Positions 46,392-61,300 of a stretch of DNA of 64,000 bases are shown piece by piece. This DNA comes from Pycnopodia helianthoides (taxonomy: Eukaryota > Echinodermata > Asteroidea > Forcipulatida > Asteriidae): contig CM063244.1 in assembly GCA_032158295.1 (NCBI GenBank), forward strand, positions 29,737,715 to 29,801,714. Direction: 5' to 3'. The position numbers and the translations under genes are program-made. The notes under the pieces are model-generated. The model was not told the DNA's origin. It did not search any database and saw only the letters and a list, made by a program, of their open reading frames with translations. Every line of letters begins with the position of its first letter. Position 1 is the first letter of the stretch.

Positions 46392-49300
46392 CAGTGTCTT
46401 TGTTCCCCTTGATATGGTCCCTTAATTTCCATCATTGAGGTGGTTGTGCTCTTTACTAGGGAAATTCTGCCTTGCCCTGTACCAGAACCAAATGGTCAAA
46501 CCTCCCTCAAATAAGCAACAAGTTCTTACAATTCTCAACCATCAAACATCGACTAGGAAAGCAATGACTTTCACAGATGTTTCAAACATTTATGACTGTA
46601 TAATTTTTCTAAATATCAAATTAAAAGCTATACATTTACCATTTTAGGCTTACATTGTACACATGTTTTATTATGTCAGTATACATGTAATGTTGTTGTG
46701 GGCTATTATTGAAATCACCTAATTGTGTATCGACAGGTGACTCCATGGGTCTTGTTCAAGAGTTTGTCATTTGAAGTCTTACACCCGGAATAAAGTTTAT
46801 GTGTGCAATCCTGCTGAGGGGTTTCCCTAAACTTGTTCTTTTCGGCCGGACTGGTCTTCCAAAATTTGTGGTCGCCCGCAGATTTTTTCACTTGCCCGCA
46901 TGCATACATTTTTGAAGTGTATAAATTTTATTTTAAAAATATGTGAAGTTCGTAAAAGTGTGTTTTTGGTTGGTCTTATCCCCTAATTTCTGCCCTTCAT
47001 CAACCATTTTCATTGATTCATGATTTGAGGATCGGTTTTTATGGAACTTCTTTTGCAATGAAATCTAATGAACTTTGCCCTGCATCGCCCTCTATCGGCA
47101 AAAGTTGTTGATGGTTGAATCTAGCCTTAATCCAAGGCTGTGTAACATACTTATTGAGGTGACCGGACTGATTTTGTCTGTTTGTAGGGGCAATGTTGCT
47201 TTCAAAATATGGTACTTTTTTGATGAATAAAGTGAAAAAGGCTGCAAATGGGAAAATTGGTAATTTTCACTGAGTGTACAGCGTGAAAGTTACAGCGAGA
47301 GTGGTGATTACATGTATTGCAGCCTAGCTTTTATAAACAACCATAAATATGCAAATTAACAGCGACAAGTCATTAACATTTGATTCATGATTTGTACATT
47401 TACAGAGTATCTTTAACAAAATGAAGATAGCTGTGATTGGTCAGAGCCAGTTTGGCGAGGAGGTGTACAAGCTGATCAGACAGAATGGTCACGAGGTCGT
47501 CGGAGTCTTTACAATACCCGATGTCAATGGAAAGGCAGATCAACTTGGTAAGTTTGGGAAGTTTAAGATCGATCGGCCATCTGGGTCACGAGAAAATAGT
47601 GAAAAACCGATTACACATTTGCATGAAATCATATAGATTCAACAAATGAATAAAACGCTCACTGAGCGATAAACTCTTATCGGAAAATTAGTTTATTCAT
47701 TTCTCATCAAATATGGCAATTCAGACATAAATATTTCAAGGGATGTTTTCTACTATCATCATCATTAGACTGTAAGTTTTATGTAAATCTGTGATTAAAA
47801 AGTATATTTTACAAGTTTTTTTCTTACCAATTCTGTAATGTTCCTTTAATACAAACCTGAAACCTTTTCAGTTTTAAAACTCTTCAAATTAAGTTGTTTC
47901 TAGAAATTTGTTTTAAAATTAATAATATTATTGAGATTTGTAATATTACAGTCAATTTTTAGCAAGTTGTTGTGTTCATGCACGTGGTGTACTGCAAGTC
48001 CTCAGTGACACACTCATCTCACATAGTCAGAATTGTACATGGCATTTGGGAAATCAAATGCTGTAAATACTTAACAGTACACTATCCATTAATACGTGCT
48101 GCATTTATTACAAGTGAAAAAAGCAGGTACCAGTACATATACTGTATTTCTTGATCAAAATAAATGCCATATTTGCTGTAAACTGTTTGTTTCATTTACA
48201 TGCTACAGTACATGTATATATTTCTCTCTATTTCTGTTATAGCCTCCACAGCAGAAAAGGATGGCATCCCAGTATTCAAATTCCCAAGGTGGCGAGTGAA
48301 GGGAAAGGCTATCCCGGAAGTCCTTCAGGTACTGAGCATCTTTAACAACTTCCTTCACCTTCACACACTTCCCCCCTTTGTTATGCCTGCCTGGTGAAAA
48401 AGTAGCACTGTCTGTTTTCTTCAGATGTTCATTGATCTACTTCTCTAGTGCTGATGATACTGGTCCCCAAATGCTCCTTTAAATCTACTTGTATCTCTAG
48501 GGGTACCACAAGTTGAAAATTCAATCATTTTAGCATACATGTACTTCCTAAAATTTGCATTATAGCTTTAGACCTTCTCATCAGTAATAACACTCCCCTG
48601 TGTTACGTTATGGACATTGTAATGAGCAATACAGGGCCAGAGAGTACTTGTCTTCAGTTACCCCATGTTACTCTTAATTGAAGGAAGAGCAACTTACATG
48701 TATGTATAAAAGGATACATATAAACTTAAGGTAGAGTCACACAAGTTTTGGTAATGACCCTCAACAAAAATTGTGTAATTTTTTTTCCGAAAACCTTGTT
48801 GTTATAATGATAGTAATGGTGGTAAGCATCCTGTGAAACTATTTTGTCTGAAATACACCCATTGATTAGAAATTAATAAAAGTAAAAACAATTTGAATCT
48901 CCAATGGTCTCCTTCGGGTGACTTTTGGAGATTCAAATTTTTGTGGTGTCCGTTTGTGAATGCTGCAGCCAGAGATTTGGTTGGTACCCGCTGTCACCTT
49001 GCTTAACCTGGATGAATTTGACTTTCTTCATGAAAACAATTTGACACTTTATTGCTGTTATCTTAACAAGTGTTCATCTGAAACTTTCCACAGTGACTTT
49101 TTTTTGTATCTTTGACAATTTGGCCTATAAATCAGCATTATATTGACAAAAATCAATCAATGGCCCTCACTTTAAAAGAAGGTAAGATTTTGTTGTCTTC
49201 AGACAGCTTATTTTGTATTCTCTATGACATGCTTACAGGCATATGAGAAGACCAAGCCAGACCTGAATGTTATGCCATTCTGTTCTCAATTCATCCCATC

Positions 49301-52300
49301 GGAGGTAACGGATCACCCCAAACATGGATCCATCGTGTATCACCCCTCTATCCTACCAAGGCATAGAGGAGCTTCAGCCATCAACTGGTAAGAGCAATTA
49401 AAGTGTAACCTGACAACGACAAACATAACGCAGGCCTAGAATGTTGTCCTCGAGAGGGCAAAGCCATTTACATTTGCAAAGGGCACTTTCATTAGAAAAT
49501 CTTGAAGTATAAGGGAAACTTTCAAAGGGGCACCAAGGCCAAGACCAGGGCAATAGCAGCGGTAGCCTCTGTGAAATTCCAGGCCTGTTAATGGATAAAT
49601 ATTACAACATTTGTTAGTCACATTTTACTGTAAATTTAAAAACAACTTTCAGGTGCACGTCATGAAATACAAAATTTGGATTCCATGTGTTAAACTCTCA
49701 GGGAAGAGAAAATTTAGACTTTTATCCGACATCAATGCAAGAGGTCTGTCTACATGTGTATGTGTGACATTCTTAACAAGGCAAAGTGTTGTATATTGCT
49801 ACATTTTTATTTTAACTGCTCTAATTTTCATGCAGGACTTTGATGTGTGGTGATAAATATGGTGGCTTCTCAATCTTCTATGCTGATGATGGGCTGGATA
49901 CAGGTCCCATCCTCCTGCAGAGAGAGGTTTACGTCGACATTAATGATACACTAGATACATTGTACAACCGTTTCCTGTATCCAGAGGGTATTGTAGCTAT
50001 GGTAAGAGCTCACTAATAAGACTAACACTTAAATCAATTGATTTACTTCTACAGTGGTGTCATTTCTAAAAGTGATCATAACAATAATTACGTAGTTCTT
50101 GTATTACATTTATCATTCTTTATCACATCTAAACAGGCGCATCAAAGCGGTCTTTATTTTAAGGAAGGTATTTTGGACCTAGACTTAGGTGTTTGGATAT
50201 AGCTGGGGTCAGTGTTGTGTCAATGCATGAGCTATTTCATTAAGTTGAAGTTTGGTGCTATTATTGTTTTGTGGTGTCCCTATCAAGCTACACACTTAAG
50301 CAAAAGTCTAAAAAAAAAACATAATCAAAAGCCTGACATTTTATTGTTAGCAAGGTTTGCATGGATGACTGTTTTAGAGACTAACAAAGCATAATGCCAA
50401 AATCTGGTTGCATGCACCTTGAACAGAGACTACAGTACAAGCATGTTTGATGGACTTTGAACCTTGTGGTCATTGGAGCGAAAAGCTGTTCATTCTGCAA
50501 TTGGTTTAGATCACGCATTGTGTGTGTTTTCAGTGCAGTTATTTTCACGCGGTTTAGTAGCGAGTCAATGCATACCCGATTACAACCAGAAGTGAAGGTG
50601 AAATAGGTAACATCTCCGTGGCAAAGTTTTAGAGCGCTTAAGGACCTACAACCCGATGTAAAATTTTAACTAAAGTATTTAAGTAGTTCTTGATATATGA
50701 ATTTTTGAAATTTTCAACTTCCATTTTGAACCAGAAGTCAAGGTCACACTTTGTGTAGCGTTTTATTCAGTTGTGGAAGACCTCTCGGATGATGTATTGA
50801 TTGTAGAAATCCATCGTGTGGTTCATGACTTATGGTTTGTTCAAATATTAAACTTTGATTTAATGTTACTCGACACATAATGACGTCATCATGACGTAAC
50901 TGAAGCCGTTTTCATCTCCTAATAACTATCTAACTATATATGTGAAATTTCAAGTTCATGGGAAGTGTGCTTTTGTTAGCGGACAATCGCGGGGGATGCA
51001 GCCAATCATGCCAGAAACAGTGTTGCCTCTTAACTATAACTGCACTGTGTTTTGTTTGTTTTTAATGTGCATTGCACAACACACAAGACCAACATGACCT
51101 ACAGCTTGATATCACATCTAAAGGACAAAGCAATTAGGTTAAGACCTAATTAGGTTAAGACATGTGTCATGACGGGTTCATGACTGGTTCCCAAACGCTG
51201 AATCTGACACTAAACATATTACAACTTTATTTTGATGTACTTGACCTCTCAGTGACTTTATTTACACAGTACTGGTTGTCACACTCAAGTGCCTTTTGGG
51301 TTTATACTTCTCCAATGCTGATTAAGCTTGGGCGGTTCCAGAAATTTTGGACTCGGTTCTGAGTCGGGTTCCGGTTCCACTATATTCAATTAAAAAACAT
51401 AAGCGGTCTTTGTCCCAGCCCCGGCCCCGATCGTACACACACAATTATGAGCTAATTGAAATACCCCAAGTCCAACACTGAGGCACTGAGCGGTCTGGTT
51501 TTCAAATTAGAACAGGGTAGAACCAGGTAACCGAAGGAACCGCCCAAGCTTAATGCTGATACCTTTTTCTCTTCTTTCCAGGGGGAGGCAGTGGAGATGA
51601 TTGCTAATGGTACAGCTCCTAAGATCATCCAGCCTGAGGAGGGAGCCACTTACGACCCCATCTGGAAAAAGAAGGAAGTTGCGCAGGTAATGTAAATACA
51701 CGGTGTAGAAGAAAAAAAGTGTTTTTGTAGGATCTTTTACAAAGCTTGATTTAGTTTAAATAAGATTCTATTGGTAAATGTCCGTCATTTTAAGCAGAAG
51801 AAAGTATGTGATTGAGTGTCAGTTCAACACTATGTGAGGAGAAAGGAATGGTAGGGATGGTCTCGTAGTGTCAAGTCAACATTACATGTGGGGAGTGGGG
51901 TGGGGCCTCTCTAGTCCTGAAGTTAAACAACCTCATTATTAGAATTATAAATTTTATTGTCCGCATCATAGAAATACAGAAATTTAGTTTCCATTGGCGC
52001 ATAAGAATAGAACATTCATTTAGTGTAAAACAATAATTTATCGACACAGATTAAAAGGACAGAAATATACACTCAATGCTAAAATCTTCATACAAAAACA
52101 GCAGTTGGTATTTGATGAAGATCGGGAAATAGAAATTTCAGACCTCTATCTGCATGGAGACTTTTTTTATGACTGCCTGGTGAAACAAAGTTATGTAATT
52201 TATTCCAAATAACATTATAAAGAAATCCTGCTCTTTGGTCTACTTCTTTAGTGCCAAGGATACTGTTCCTAAAAGCTCCTTTGAATCTATATTCCCAATG

Positions 52301-55300
52301 GTTATCAAAAGGAGGAATCATCACTGTTTGAACATAATTACTAAGATCTGGATTCAAGTTTCAAACCTCGGCAGCATTGATTCTCACCTCGGTAAGGTAC
52401 ACTTTACAATCCCCACTCTGAAGAAGTGTGGCATTAAACATCAAAAGCTCATAAATTGTCCTCAAAGAGATTTTGAATCCAACAATTCACCTTTTGTGAA
52501 AATAAAAGGAATATTATGACTCTTGGTAAAGCTGTTGTTAGAGTAGATCTGAGTGGATTAACATTAACATTTCAGATTAAATGGGATCAGACCGGTGAGA
52601 TGCTTCATAACTTCATCCGAGGTAACGACATGATTCCTGGTGCCTGGGCAACCATTGACGGACAGGTAAAAAACTACTATCAAATCACTCCACTGTCAAT
52701 TATGCCATTCTTTCAGTTATGGATACAATCTATGTTAAAGCTATCTCTAATATAACATTTTATGGGTGAACAAACTTATTTTATCATTGGAACCACTCCC
52801 TAGCTTAAAATGATAAATATAAAGGCAGAGGCATTCCACTGGCTTGCTTGCAGGCCTGGAACTTCATCTTGGAGAGGGCAAGGCCTTTTTCGTTTGCACG
52901 CGGACCCATATATCACAGTGCGCAGTGTGTAAATGGAAGCTCAGCGCGTAGTCATATTGCGCTTCTGTGCCTGAATTTAACAAAATGAAGACTAGGTCGT
53001 ACACACTAGTCAGATGGGTAGTCGGACTAACATTTGTTTGATGTGTATATATATGCAGTGACAGTGAATGGGGACAAACCTGATTAGAGAAGATGAAAAC
53101 CGTACGCCTATTTCCAAATCTGTATAACCCAAGGTTAAAAAAAACTGAGATGTACAGAGGGCAGTGAGAAGGAAATTGGGAAAATCTGTGGTAAAGATTG
53201 GAAGGAATGCAAGCTTATAAATCAATCAATTTATGAAAAGATCATTGTACTGCACAAAAGTATGAACACAAGTTAACGTGTGCGTTTCTACATGTGAATT
53301 AATGCAAATACATTTTTTATTTTTATGAAATATGAATGTTAAACTGTGGAGTGCGTGCAGGCAGTCGCAGCAAGGGCCTGTGCTCTCATCTGAGTCAGTC
53401 GGATGGATTAAATGAAGTTACAGTTAATTGTCATCCAAAAATCACAGATCTCAGCTTCTTTGGCAATTGATATGAAGTGCTTTCTGTGCACCACCAGTTC
53501 ATTCATCCCCACGCAATGTTTTGTCAACAAAACAGAACAAGATTGTGACAAATTGCACATTGGGTACAATTTATAGAATTTTGCCCTGCATCAACGTGAT
53601 AAGCACTGTGAACTTATTGCTTTTGTGAGTCTTTAACGAAAAACTTACAGGCACACTACTGGGTTTTGGATTTGACCCCACGACCCTTGTCATTCTAGAG
53701 CAGATGACTCACGACTAGACAACCAAGTTACCTATTTCGAAGCATGTGTATTTTTTCCACAGGGCTTGCGACGTCATCACAATAATCTTGGTTGCACCAT
53801 TTTGGGATTCCATGTTCTGTGTTTTATACAGGGTTTGCACACTACCATTGACTCCCAAAACTGTGAGATTGGCAGACAGTAGCCGCATGTGACGTTGGCA
53901 CAAGAGGTCAATACAGTGCTTGTCACATTGTCCAAGGGTAAACAAAATAACGAGATTATGACATTAAAACAAATTGTGTTCTTGTATTTCTGTTGCAGAA
54001 AGTCTCTATGTTTGGCTCTAGGCTGATCAAGGGATCACGACCAAAGGGTACAGAGGTCACCATCCCAGGGTCCACCTACCCAGCCATTGTCACTAAGGAC
54101 GGGATGGTCTTCACTGGTAACGATGGGCAAATGGTAAGAACATTGAAACTTGTGCTGTTTCCTTGATAAATGTTTTCTTAAAACCAAACATTGAGTAATC
54201 GTTTTATCACACCCAACTTTTGTCTTTAACAGTGTTTAAGCTTTCATAAGTTTTATGTTAGGTATGCTGAGACCTTTTTGAATTATGAGACCTATTTATG
54301 TAGCAGCTTGTAAGGGTCGAAAGATGTTGTAACGTTCCACTCTGTGGGAACACACTTCATGGTATTTTATTCATTACTTTATTATCATTCCAGCTGAAAG
54401 TGAAAACCCTACAGTTTGAAGATGGACGCATGATCCAGGCACAAAAGTATGGACTGTCCGGCGACGCTGAGGAAAAGATCGAAATGACACCAGAGGAAGA
54501 GAATTTTGCAGAATCCATAAAGGTATTTTTTCTATTAGTTAGTTCACAGCAAACCTAGAAGCTATAGCAGAAGCTAAACATAAATAGATAAGCGGAAAGT
54601 TTTGAGAAGTTGTTTGAATGAATTGAAGAAGAGTCTGATGCGAATTGGGAGTTTGATTATCCTGCACCATAGTTTCAGTTTTCTATTTGGATTGGAATCG
54701 GTAGAAACAATGTGGGGTGTCGTGGCCGAGGGAATAAGAGCACCAAACTCAAGCTCTGGTGTTTCTGTTCAGTAGAGTGTGGGTTCGAATCCCGGTCGTG
54801 ACACCTGTGTCCCTGAGCAAGACACTTTACTATAATTGCTTCTCTCCACCCAGGGGTAAATGGGTACCTGTGAGGGCAGAGATGGTTCTTGTGGTTGATT
54901 TAGCTTAGTGCGCTACATATTTGGCAGCACAGGCTGTATACTCCCCAGGGAGCTGAGATGGTTTAAGGAATGAAATGGCCCAGTGATCAGGGTAATAATG
55001 TTGGAAGCGCTTTGAGACATGGTGCATAAAGCGCTATATAAAAACCGAATATTATTATTTATTAATTAAACAGTTAAACGCAAGTCACAAGTTCTACTTA
55101 ACCATTTTAGGAAAATAAAGTATAGAGCACAATTCTAAAAAGCATTTGAAGATTTTGATGATATTTGTATCTGTTCCTCTGGTATCATAGGGTATTTGGA
55201 GTGGTATTCTCTCTACCACTAAGATCAGTGGAGACTCAGACTTCTTTAAGATGGGTGGTGGCTCCATGGATGTTGCCAGGTAAGTCATGGGTTGTGTCCA

Positions 55301-58300
55301 AAATAACGGCTTCAGTGGCTTTGGGTTCAAAATTGTGTGACAGCCAACTGCCCTAGCTTTAGCTAAAGTCAGAAGCTTGGCTTGTTGGAAAGGCTGCTGA
55401 CAAAGTTAACTTTGTCAGTGATGTAATTTGTATCTACAAGGGAGCATCTCAAAAGTCACACCAGTAGGAACGTTCTAGTTGGATCAGATAAGTATTGGAG
55501 TGCGTGCACATACAGTGTTTGTTAGACTGCTGGAACGTTCCATTTGAACATCGAAATTGCTAATGCACATATTCACTCTATGTAGGATTGCTCCCGTACT
55601 TCGGCACAATGATGTGGTCTATTGATATGTTCTGGCTGTCCAGTGGATCGGGGGTGGTGTGTCCATGGGAATGTACTTTTGTGCTATGAACGTTGCCAAC
55701 TTTTGAGACGCTCCCTAAGCCTAATGTGGCCAAGCTGTCTGACACATCGGAGTCCTGTTTGTGACACTTGTGTACTTGAGCAAGACACTTAACTGTAACT
55801 GCTTTTCATGACCGGGGAGTAATATTGGTATCGGTGAGGGTTGAGATTGTTAATATGAACAATCAGCAGCCTATGTGTCTATTTAGCTGATGATGCTGCA
55901 TACTCCTAAGGGAGTTGAGATGCTTTCATTAGTCAGATTAGTCAGTGCTTTAAAATCTCATTTTTTTTGTTCTTTCTTCAAAACTGTGGGAGGGTGGATT
56001 AAAAGAAATAACTGAAAATTGAGTACAGTTGTCAATAAAGTTATTGAAGAAAAAAAAATTGTAAGGGAAACATGGAAAATAAAAACAAACAGTGGCATCT
56101 CCTAGAATTTTTGCCATCTCTGTCAGGTCTGTGCCGTCCATTCGTAATTTGGAACCTTGTGCCTAATGGGGGGTTTTGCTAATGGGGAACCTTGTGCCTA
56201 ATGGGGAGTTCGGTTCCATTGGTAATAGGGAACCTTGTGCCTAATGGGGAGTTCGGTTCCATTGGTAATAGGGAACCTTGTGCCTAATGGGGAGTTCGGT
56301 TCCATTGGTAATAGGGAACCTTGTGCCTAATGGGGAGTTGGCATGAATTACCTCTTCTGTTTCATGTACAAAATTGCATGCTGGATGCCAGAAAAAGCTA
56401 AGCTGGGAGAACATTGATGTCAAATATCTGCTTCATTTCAGACAGTTCTTTGTTCTTCTCGGATATTTTAAATAGTCGGTCATAGTTAAAAATATGATTC
56501 CAACTCCGATTTGTGGCTGATTTAAAATGAAAACTGAGATTAAAATTTAGAACAGCTATTTTTATAGTTTAAAGAAAGTTATGTTTTCATTTAACTCCCA
56601 TGAGAGGGAACCCCTTTGTTTTACTTCCCTTATTTGCATTTTTCGTTGTCAGCACTCATGCCAAGTAGGTCCCTCAAAAGTGCCTTACAGTAGTATTATT
56701 GGCCGATTTTTGTGTGCAAATACCTTAATTAATGCATATTTTTAGTATTATTATAATCAATATCAACATAATCTTGTCCCGTAGGTTGGTAGAAGAGGTT
56801 AAGCAAAAATGCAACGGCATCGCATTGTCCAACGAGGAGGTTTATATGGCCACTACCTTTGATGCGTTTGTACAAAAGGTTGTTAAGAAAGGACGTGGAC
56901 TGGATGACTTTGTATTTGAGTATGACGCTGTAAGTAATGCCTAGGGATGTGATAAACTGTTAAAAGGAATCCTAAGTTTATGACTTTTATCTGAATTAAG
57001 ACTTTTTGGGGTCTGCTTTTTGAACACACTTTGCTGTTATTTTCACCATGTTTGAAGAAACCTTGCTCTTTGATCCATTCCAAAGCACCGAGGATACTGT
57101 TCCCCAAAGCTTCTTGAAATCTACAGCTCCAGAGGTGGAAAGGCCATCATTTCAACACGCCCTTTAAACTTTGGCTTCTTGTTTTGAAACCTTTTTGTCA
57201 GCATTGACGGATCCCTGCTGTGGATAAAAAACAAAAAATTGCAGCAGTGGTGAGACAATTCGCTGAGACCAAACTCTTTCTAATTCAAGGACAGTGTAGA
57301 TGAGAATGCAATTCCTTTTGTCACTCAGGGATGTTGAAGATACTATTAGAGAAGTCTCTTAATTCCACTTATCCCCTAGTAGATCAATCTGCAGGACAAC
57401 TTCTTATCTGAATTGTTCTTTTCAGAGAAAGTAGATAACACATGGTGTTACCACTAACCAAAAATCAAAGCACAACATAAGTGTCATAGAATAGTAACTT
57501 TATTTTATGTTTTTTGTCACATGTTCAATACTACAGGTGAAGATGCATGTCAATGATATGGACATTGAGTTCCCTAATCAGATCTTCATCAACAACGACT
57601 TTGTGGATTCAGGAGACGGCAAGACTTTTGACACGATCAATCCATCTGACGAGAGTGTCATCTGTAAAGTGGCCAAGGGCACAAAAGCTGATGTCGACAC
57701 TGCTGTTGCGGCTGCTAAGGTACAAAATCTGCTGCCCAATGAAATAGGCCAGAAGGCTTGTGAAATTGGCCAGACAGCTTGTGAAATTGGCCAGACGGCT
57801 TGTGAAATTGGCCAGACGGCTTGTGAAATTGGCCAGACAACTTGTGACATAGGCCAGCTGGCATGTGAGAGAGGCCAGATGGCTTGTGACATAGGCCAGG
57901 GCCCAATTTCATAGAGCTGCTAAGCACGAAAATGTGCTTCGTGCTAAGCATGAAATTTCCTTGATAAAAACAGGATTACCAACCAAATTTCCATTTGTTG
58001 CATATTGCTTGTTAATGGTATTCATCTGTTGTTTGCTTATCCTGAAAATCACGTGGAAATTTGGCTGGTAATCCTGTTTTTATCAAGGCAAAAATTTCAT
58101 GCTAAGCAAATTTTTGTGCTAAGCAGCTCTATGAAATTGGGCCCTGATGGCATGTGACATAGGCCAGCCAGATGGCTTGTGACATAGGCCAGCTGGCATG
58201 TGAAAGAGGCCAGACGGCTTGTGAAATTGGCCAGACAACTTGTGACATGGGCCATTTGGCTTATGAAAGAGGCCAGACGGCTTGTGAAATAGGCTGTATG

Positions 58301-61300
58301 GCTTGTGAAATAGCTTTTTGCAATAGGCCGCATGGCTTTTGAAAGAGGCAGTTTGGCCAGTTAGCAGCCTGTTATCACCTTTGTTTTTTTTTATACGAAG
58401 TTCTAGAAATGTATTCAAAAACTTTATATGAATGATTCAAATCTGTATAACTATGTATTTACTGAGAATACCCCTTCTATATCCTCAAGAAAACAGACAG
58501 AAATTTAGAGAAATAAGCATATTTGTTATTTAACAGGAAGCATTTGAGGAGGGCGAGTGGGGCAAGATGAATGCAAGAGACAGAGGTACCCTCATGTTCA
58601 AGTAAGTCAACTTTCTTCAAATGAATTTACTTAAGTTATGCCAGTTCCACATCACTATACATGTCAGGGAGGGAGGATGGTACAATACTCGAATGAAAGT
58701 GGATGAGCATCCAACAAGTAAAAAAACAAATTGTTTTTTATTTTATTTATCTTTCTGGTAATGAAACCGAGGGACCCTTGGATAGTGACTAGCACTGTAA
58801 CCCATATAGTGCTGAATATACCTGTGTAGAGAAGATGTTGAAGAATATATCAGTTTTAGATGTGGTAGGAAAACCCCACATAAAGAAAACCACTCAAATC
58901 AAGTAGGGACTGAAAACCCAATCCACATGCAAGGCTCCAGTCTGATGTAAGATTGGAACGGAGGTCCACAGAAGTGAAATGTAGGGAAAGAAACCACTGA
59001 GCCAACCTGACTCACTACACATGAGATATGAGATGGTTACTGCAAACTAAATGTAGATGTATTATCTCTTGAACTTCTATTTCATGTTGGCAAGAGGAAC
59101 TTCTCCAAAATACACAAAACTTGAAAGGGAAACAGGATGCTCAGTTATACAACAAAAATCACTGTTGAAAGAGTACATGTACACACAGTGATTGACTAAA
59201 AAATGGGTAGCGTTGTTCTAAACTGTTTTCGTCGATCTGACAAATTGTCCTGCTTTGCAAATCTCACTCAGCAAACACTGCAAAGTGACAGCGTGTTCAT
59301 TGCAACTAGATTTTGTTTCCCTGTTAAATGTGAACTGATCACTTATCACCATCTTAGGCTTGCCGATCTAATGGAACAACATAAGGAGGAGCTTGCAACA
59401 TTGGAGAGTATTGACTCTGGTGCTGTCTACACACTGGCCATCAAAACGCATATTGGAATGTCCATTGATACCTTCCGTTACTTCGCAGGATGGTGCGACA
59501 AGATTCACGTGAGTATGCTATCCTACAAACATCTCAAAGTTTATTTCAAGGAAATATTGAGGGATATTAAAGAATCGTCCCGTGCCATCTTAGCAGCAAA
59601 TTCATGAGGTTCTAGGAAAAAGGCTTCCTAGCCGAAAGTGTAGGACAAATTGTTGCCTTGATTCCTTTATCCCATGTAATCAGTTAAAGCCAAGGATCTT
59701 CCATTTTTCCCTTTCACCCGTACAAGGTTATTTTCTTGGAATTGCCCGAATCATTTTTCTTTGAGAGTACCACTGGCGCAAAGAAACCCTGACTTGACAA
59801 AGCTGAGAGGACGAAGATTCAGACTGTCCTCTTTGTGTGGGTGAAATAAAGCATTGGGCTAAGAGTGAATGCTGTGTGCCCGCTCCATAGAGGAAAATAC
59901 TGGGGGTCTTTGTTCTGGGCATCCATTGCATTATGATAATACAAAAGTCATGTCTCCTGGTATGCATGTGGGGAAACAATGGTGGGTTAACATGTCATCC
60001 AGTTATAACTGGTTTATTATTTACAGGTGTATTATCCATCATAAAGCATGTTGAGTTGGTGTTGTGAAGAAGGTAGTCGGAGGATTGGAAATGGGGATGA
60101 TGCTTTGCAAATGTAATTCTGTCAGTTGTACTGTTTTTGTTTTTGCAGTGGTAAGCCCTGGTGGTAAGCAGTATAGTCTGCACCATTCTGATTCAACTTT
60201 TATTTGTTTATTAATTTTTTTCTTAAAGGGTATGACAATTCCAATCAATAATGCCAGACCAAACAAGAACTTGACTTTCACAAAGAGAGAACCTATCGGG
60301 TGAGTAAACTCATGAGCTCAATATCCAACTTGACTTGGCATCATATCCTGTTCTGATGAAGATGAACATGGACATTAAATGTCAGAAATAAATGTCTATG
60401 TCATCATAGTGCTTTAGCACTTTGCCTGGTCGTTGCACTTGTGTCCTTGAGCAAGGTTTTTAACTAAATTATTCACTTCTCTTTACCCAGGAGTAAATAG
60501 GTAAATGGGAGGGTAGAGATTGTTGATGTGTAAGATTAGTTGCCTATGTGTATGTGCCCATTTGCCTGTGCTGCATACTCCTGAGGAGTTAAGATGAAAT
60601 GCTGAGGATCAGATTTGCAAGGAAATTACAATTGCAAGGTGCTTTGAGCTTACTTGGCCTTAAAAAGTGCATATACAATCAGAATGAAGGAAATTTACAT
60701 GTGAGATGTTGTGATTTGTTTCACCTTGATCAATAAACGGTTCTTCTTTAATTCTTACACTTGTATTAAATTCTAAATCAAGCTGGTATTGGAATTGCAG
60801 AGTGACTGAATTGTCCATACTTTTAATTTCAACCACCCAAAATCTTTCACATGGCATTGCTTTTCTATAAAATTGTTGGTACTTGCATGGAGTGGTGTGT
60901 CGTGGCTGAGCAGTCTAGTGCACAGGACTCAAGTGCTTGTGTTGTCAGAGCGGGGGTTCCAGTCCTGGTCATGGCACTTGTGTTCTTGAATAAGACACAT
61001 CATCATAATTGCTTTGTTCTTCAGATGGGACTGGGGTCATGTGTCTTGTAATATGCATGTAAAACAAAATAAAACGACCAAACAACAAATACTTTTTCAT
61101 TATATGCTCTGACACACAAATATAGCAGCTTGAAACCCATTCTCCTTACAGTGTATGTGGTTTAGTTGTCCCATGGAACTACCCCTTGATGATGTTGGCC
61201 TGGAAGATGGCTTCTTGTCTGGCTGCTGGGAATACAGTGGTGCTCAAGCCGGCCCAGGTCACACCCCTGACTGCCCTCAAGTTTGCTGAACTTGTTGTCA

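Noticed and set aside
46181..46438. Open frame with a run of cysteines
   Set aside because: The Cys run is the (CTG)n microsatellite read in one frame inside ALDH1L intron 1. The flanks show no coding character.
57578..58418. Minus-strand open frames rich in FHKPSGL/SQAVWP repeats
   Set aside because: They are the reverse reading of the 21-bp minisatellite in ALDH1L intron 12. They show only the repeat and have no independent support.
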